Assembly: GCA_946811695.1 (NCBI GenBank)
Contig: OX328131.1
Coordinates: 6,761,826-6,825,825, forward strand
Length of the DNA: 64,000 nucleotides
Source: Gonocerus acuteangulatus
Lineage: Eukaryota > Arthropoda > Insecta > Hemiptera > Coreidae
Direction of reading: 5' to 3'
The notes under the pieces are model-generated. The model searched no databases, was not told the origin of the DNA, and worked only from the letters and a program-made list of their open reading frames with translations. The translations under genes were made by a program, and so were the position numbers. Numbering within the stretch: position 1 is the stretch's first letter; each line of letters starts with the position of its first letter. Below are positions 63,373-64,000 of the stretch, piece by piece.

Positions 63373-63759
63373 CTGTAGGTAAAGTCCGTCGTCACTGGTA
63401 TCGGTGAGAGTACTATGGGCGAGCGCTTTCGACGTAAACACATCATTCTCAAGCCAGTGCTTAGTTAGTACTGAATCTGGGTTGTCTTGTCATGGTATTT
63501 ATAGTGGGGTGAAGTCAGTTTGTTTACGTCGCCGGTGAAGGGATGTCCGGGTAAATTTTTAATGCCGACAAAGAAATTTGCCCGGACATCCCTTCACTGA
63601 CGACGTAAACAAACTTACTTCACCCCATTATAAATACCATGTCAAGACAACCCAGATTCAGTACTGACTTAGCTCTGGCTTGAGAATGATGTGTTTACGT
63701 CGAAAGCGCTCGCCCATATTACTCTCACCGATGCCAGTGACGACGGACTCTACCTACAG
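63373..63759. mobile_element. Foldback MITE, ~185-bp arms
   Basis: Outer ends CTGTAGGTAAAGTCCGTCG and complement. The arms share GTGTTTACGTCGAAAGCGCT, ATAAATACCATGTCAAGACA and CGGACATCCCTTCA with few mismatches, around a loop of about 15 bp. It is the most complete hairpin of its kind here and lies in the intron following exon 4. Confidence 0.88.
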
Positions 63760-64000
63760 GAATGACAAATATTTAGGAAGTAATATTTTTAGATTTTTTT
63801 AATTCTGCAACCATTATTCAATATTTTTGAGGCTGCTAATTCTAGTTATTCTAAAATGTTTAGTTAACACATTAACCGCCATTAAACTTTTTGACGAAAC
63901 ATTTCTTGTAATTTTTTGTTTTGTGTTTTCTTGGTCTAATTTAAATTTATTTCAATGTTTTGGGTAAAGAAAATGCATTTTTATTTATTTCCCCAAGAGA
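63760..64000. other. Non-coding, nothing recognised
   Basis: AT-rich end of the window, presumably intron of the ZAD gene. Confidence 0.4.

Overview
This window is repeat-dense, AT-rich animal nuclear DNA. The one host gene I can model encodes a zinc-finger-associated domain (ZAD) followed by a C2H2 finger. ZAD proteins are greatly expanded in insects, so I infer an arthropod, most likely an insect. I cannot name the species. There are no bacterial-style operons, no rRNA and no CRISPR.

Layout, left half. At 0.6-7.7 kb there is a minus-strand I-like non-LTR retrotransposon with gag-like ORF1, endonuclease, reverse transcriptase and RNase H. It is broken by several frameshifts, by an 8-bp-TSD inverted-repeat transposon inside ORF1, and by a local inverted duplication. 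It also carries an unexplained 158-182 aa ORF between ORF1 and ORF2, with a signal peptide and a membrane segment. At 8.4-10.5 kb there is a 2-kb foldback. At 11.9-19.6 kb there is a four-level nest: a Helitron 5' end holds a Helentron-like element (family B), whose (TA)n tract holds a Penelope-like element (PLE), which holds a Jockey-clade LINE. At 20-31 kb there are several clean tandem arrays (25, 75, 50 and 62 bp), further family B copies, foldback MITEs and G-run MITEs.

Layout, right half. At 31.5-35.9 kb a TTA-flanked, Harbinger-like inverted-repeat element contains a 2.7-kb, 38-bp satellite. From 36 to 50 kb come LINE fragments (one Jockey copy with a 13-bp TSD), an 18-bp satellite grown from a MITE end, a piggyBac-like MITE, a SINE with a poly(T) 3' tail, and Helentron-like family A. 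One family A copy is split by a TA-flanked, long-TIR transposon.

The host gene runs from 52.2 kb past 62.9 kb on the plus strand. Its four exons agree in splice phase and encode a split ZAD (two cysteines in exon 1, two in exon 2), an acidic linker and a first C2H2 finger; the rest lies beyond the window. Its introns hold more nests: a DUF7869-like DNA transposon in a family B copy with a SINE inside it, an I-like LINE fragment, a Helitron holding a family A copy inside a palindrome, a gypsy-like LTR remnant and a foldback MITE.

The recurring theme is two related non-autonomous Helentron-like families. Each has a 5' consensus AAAAGTCCG, a (TA)n tract and a 3' hairpin ending in CTAA. Each also has a 5' subterminal word complementary to its own 3' end, and that word differs between the families in a compensatory way. 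Their (TA)n tracts act as landing sites for other elements.
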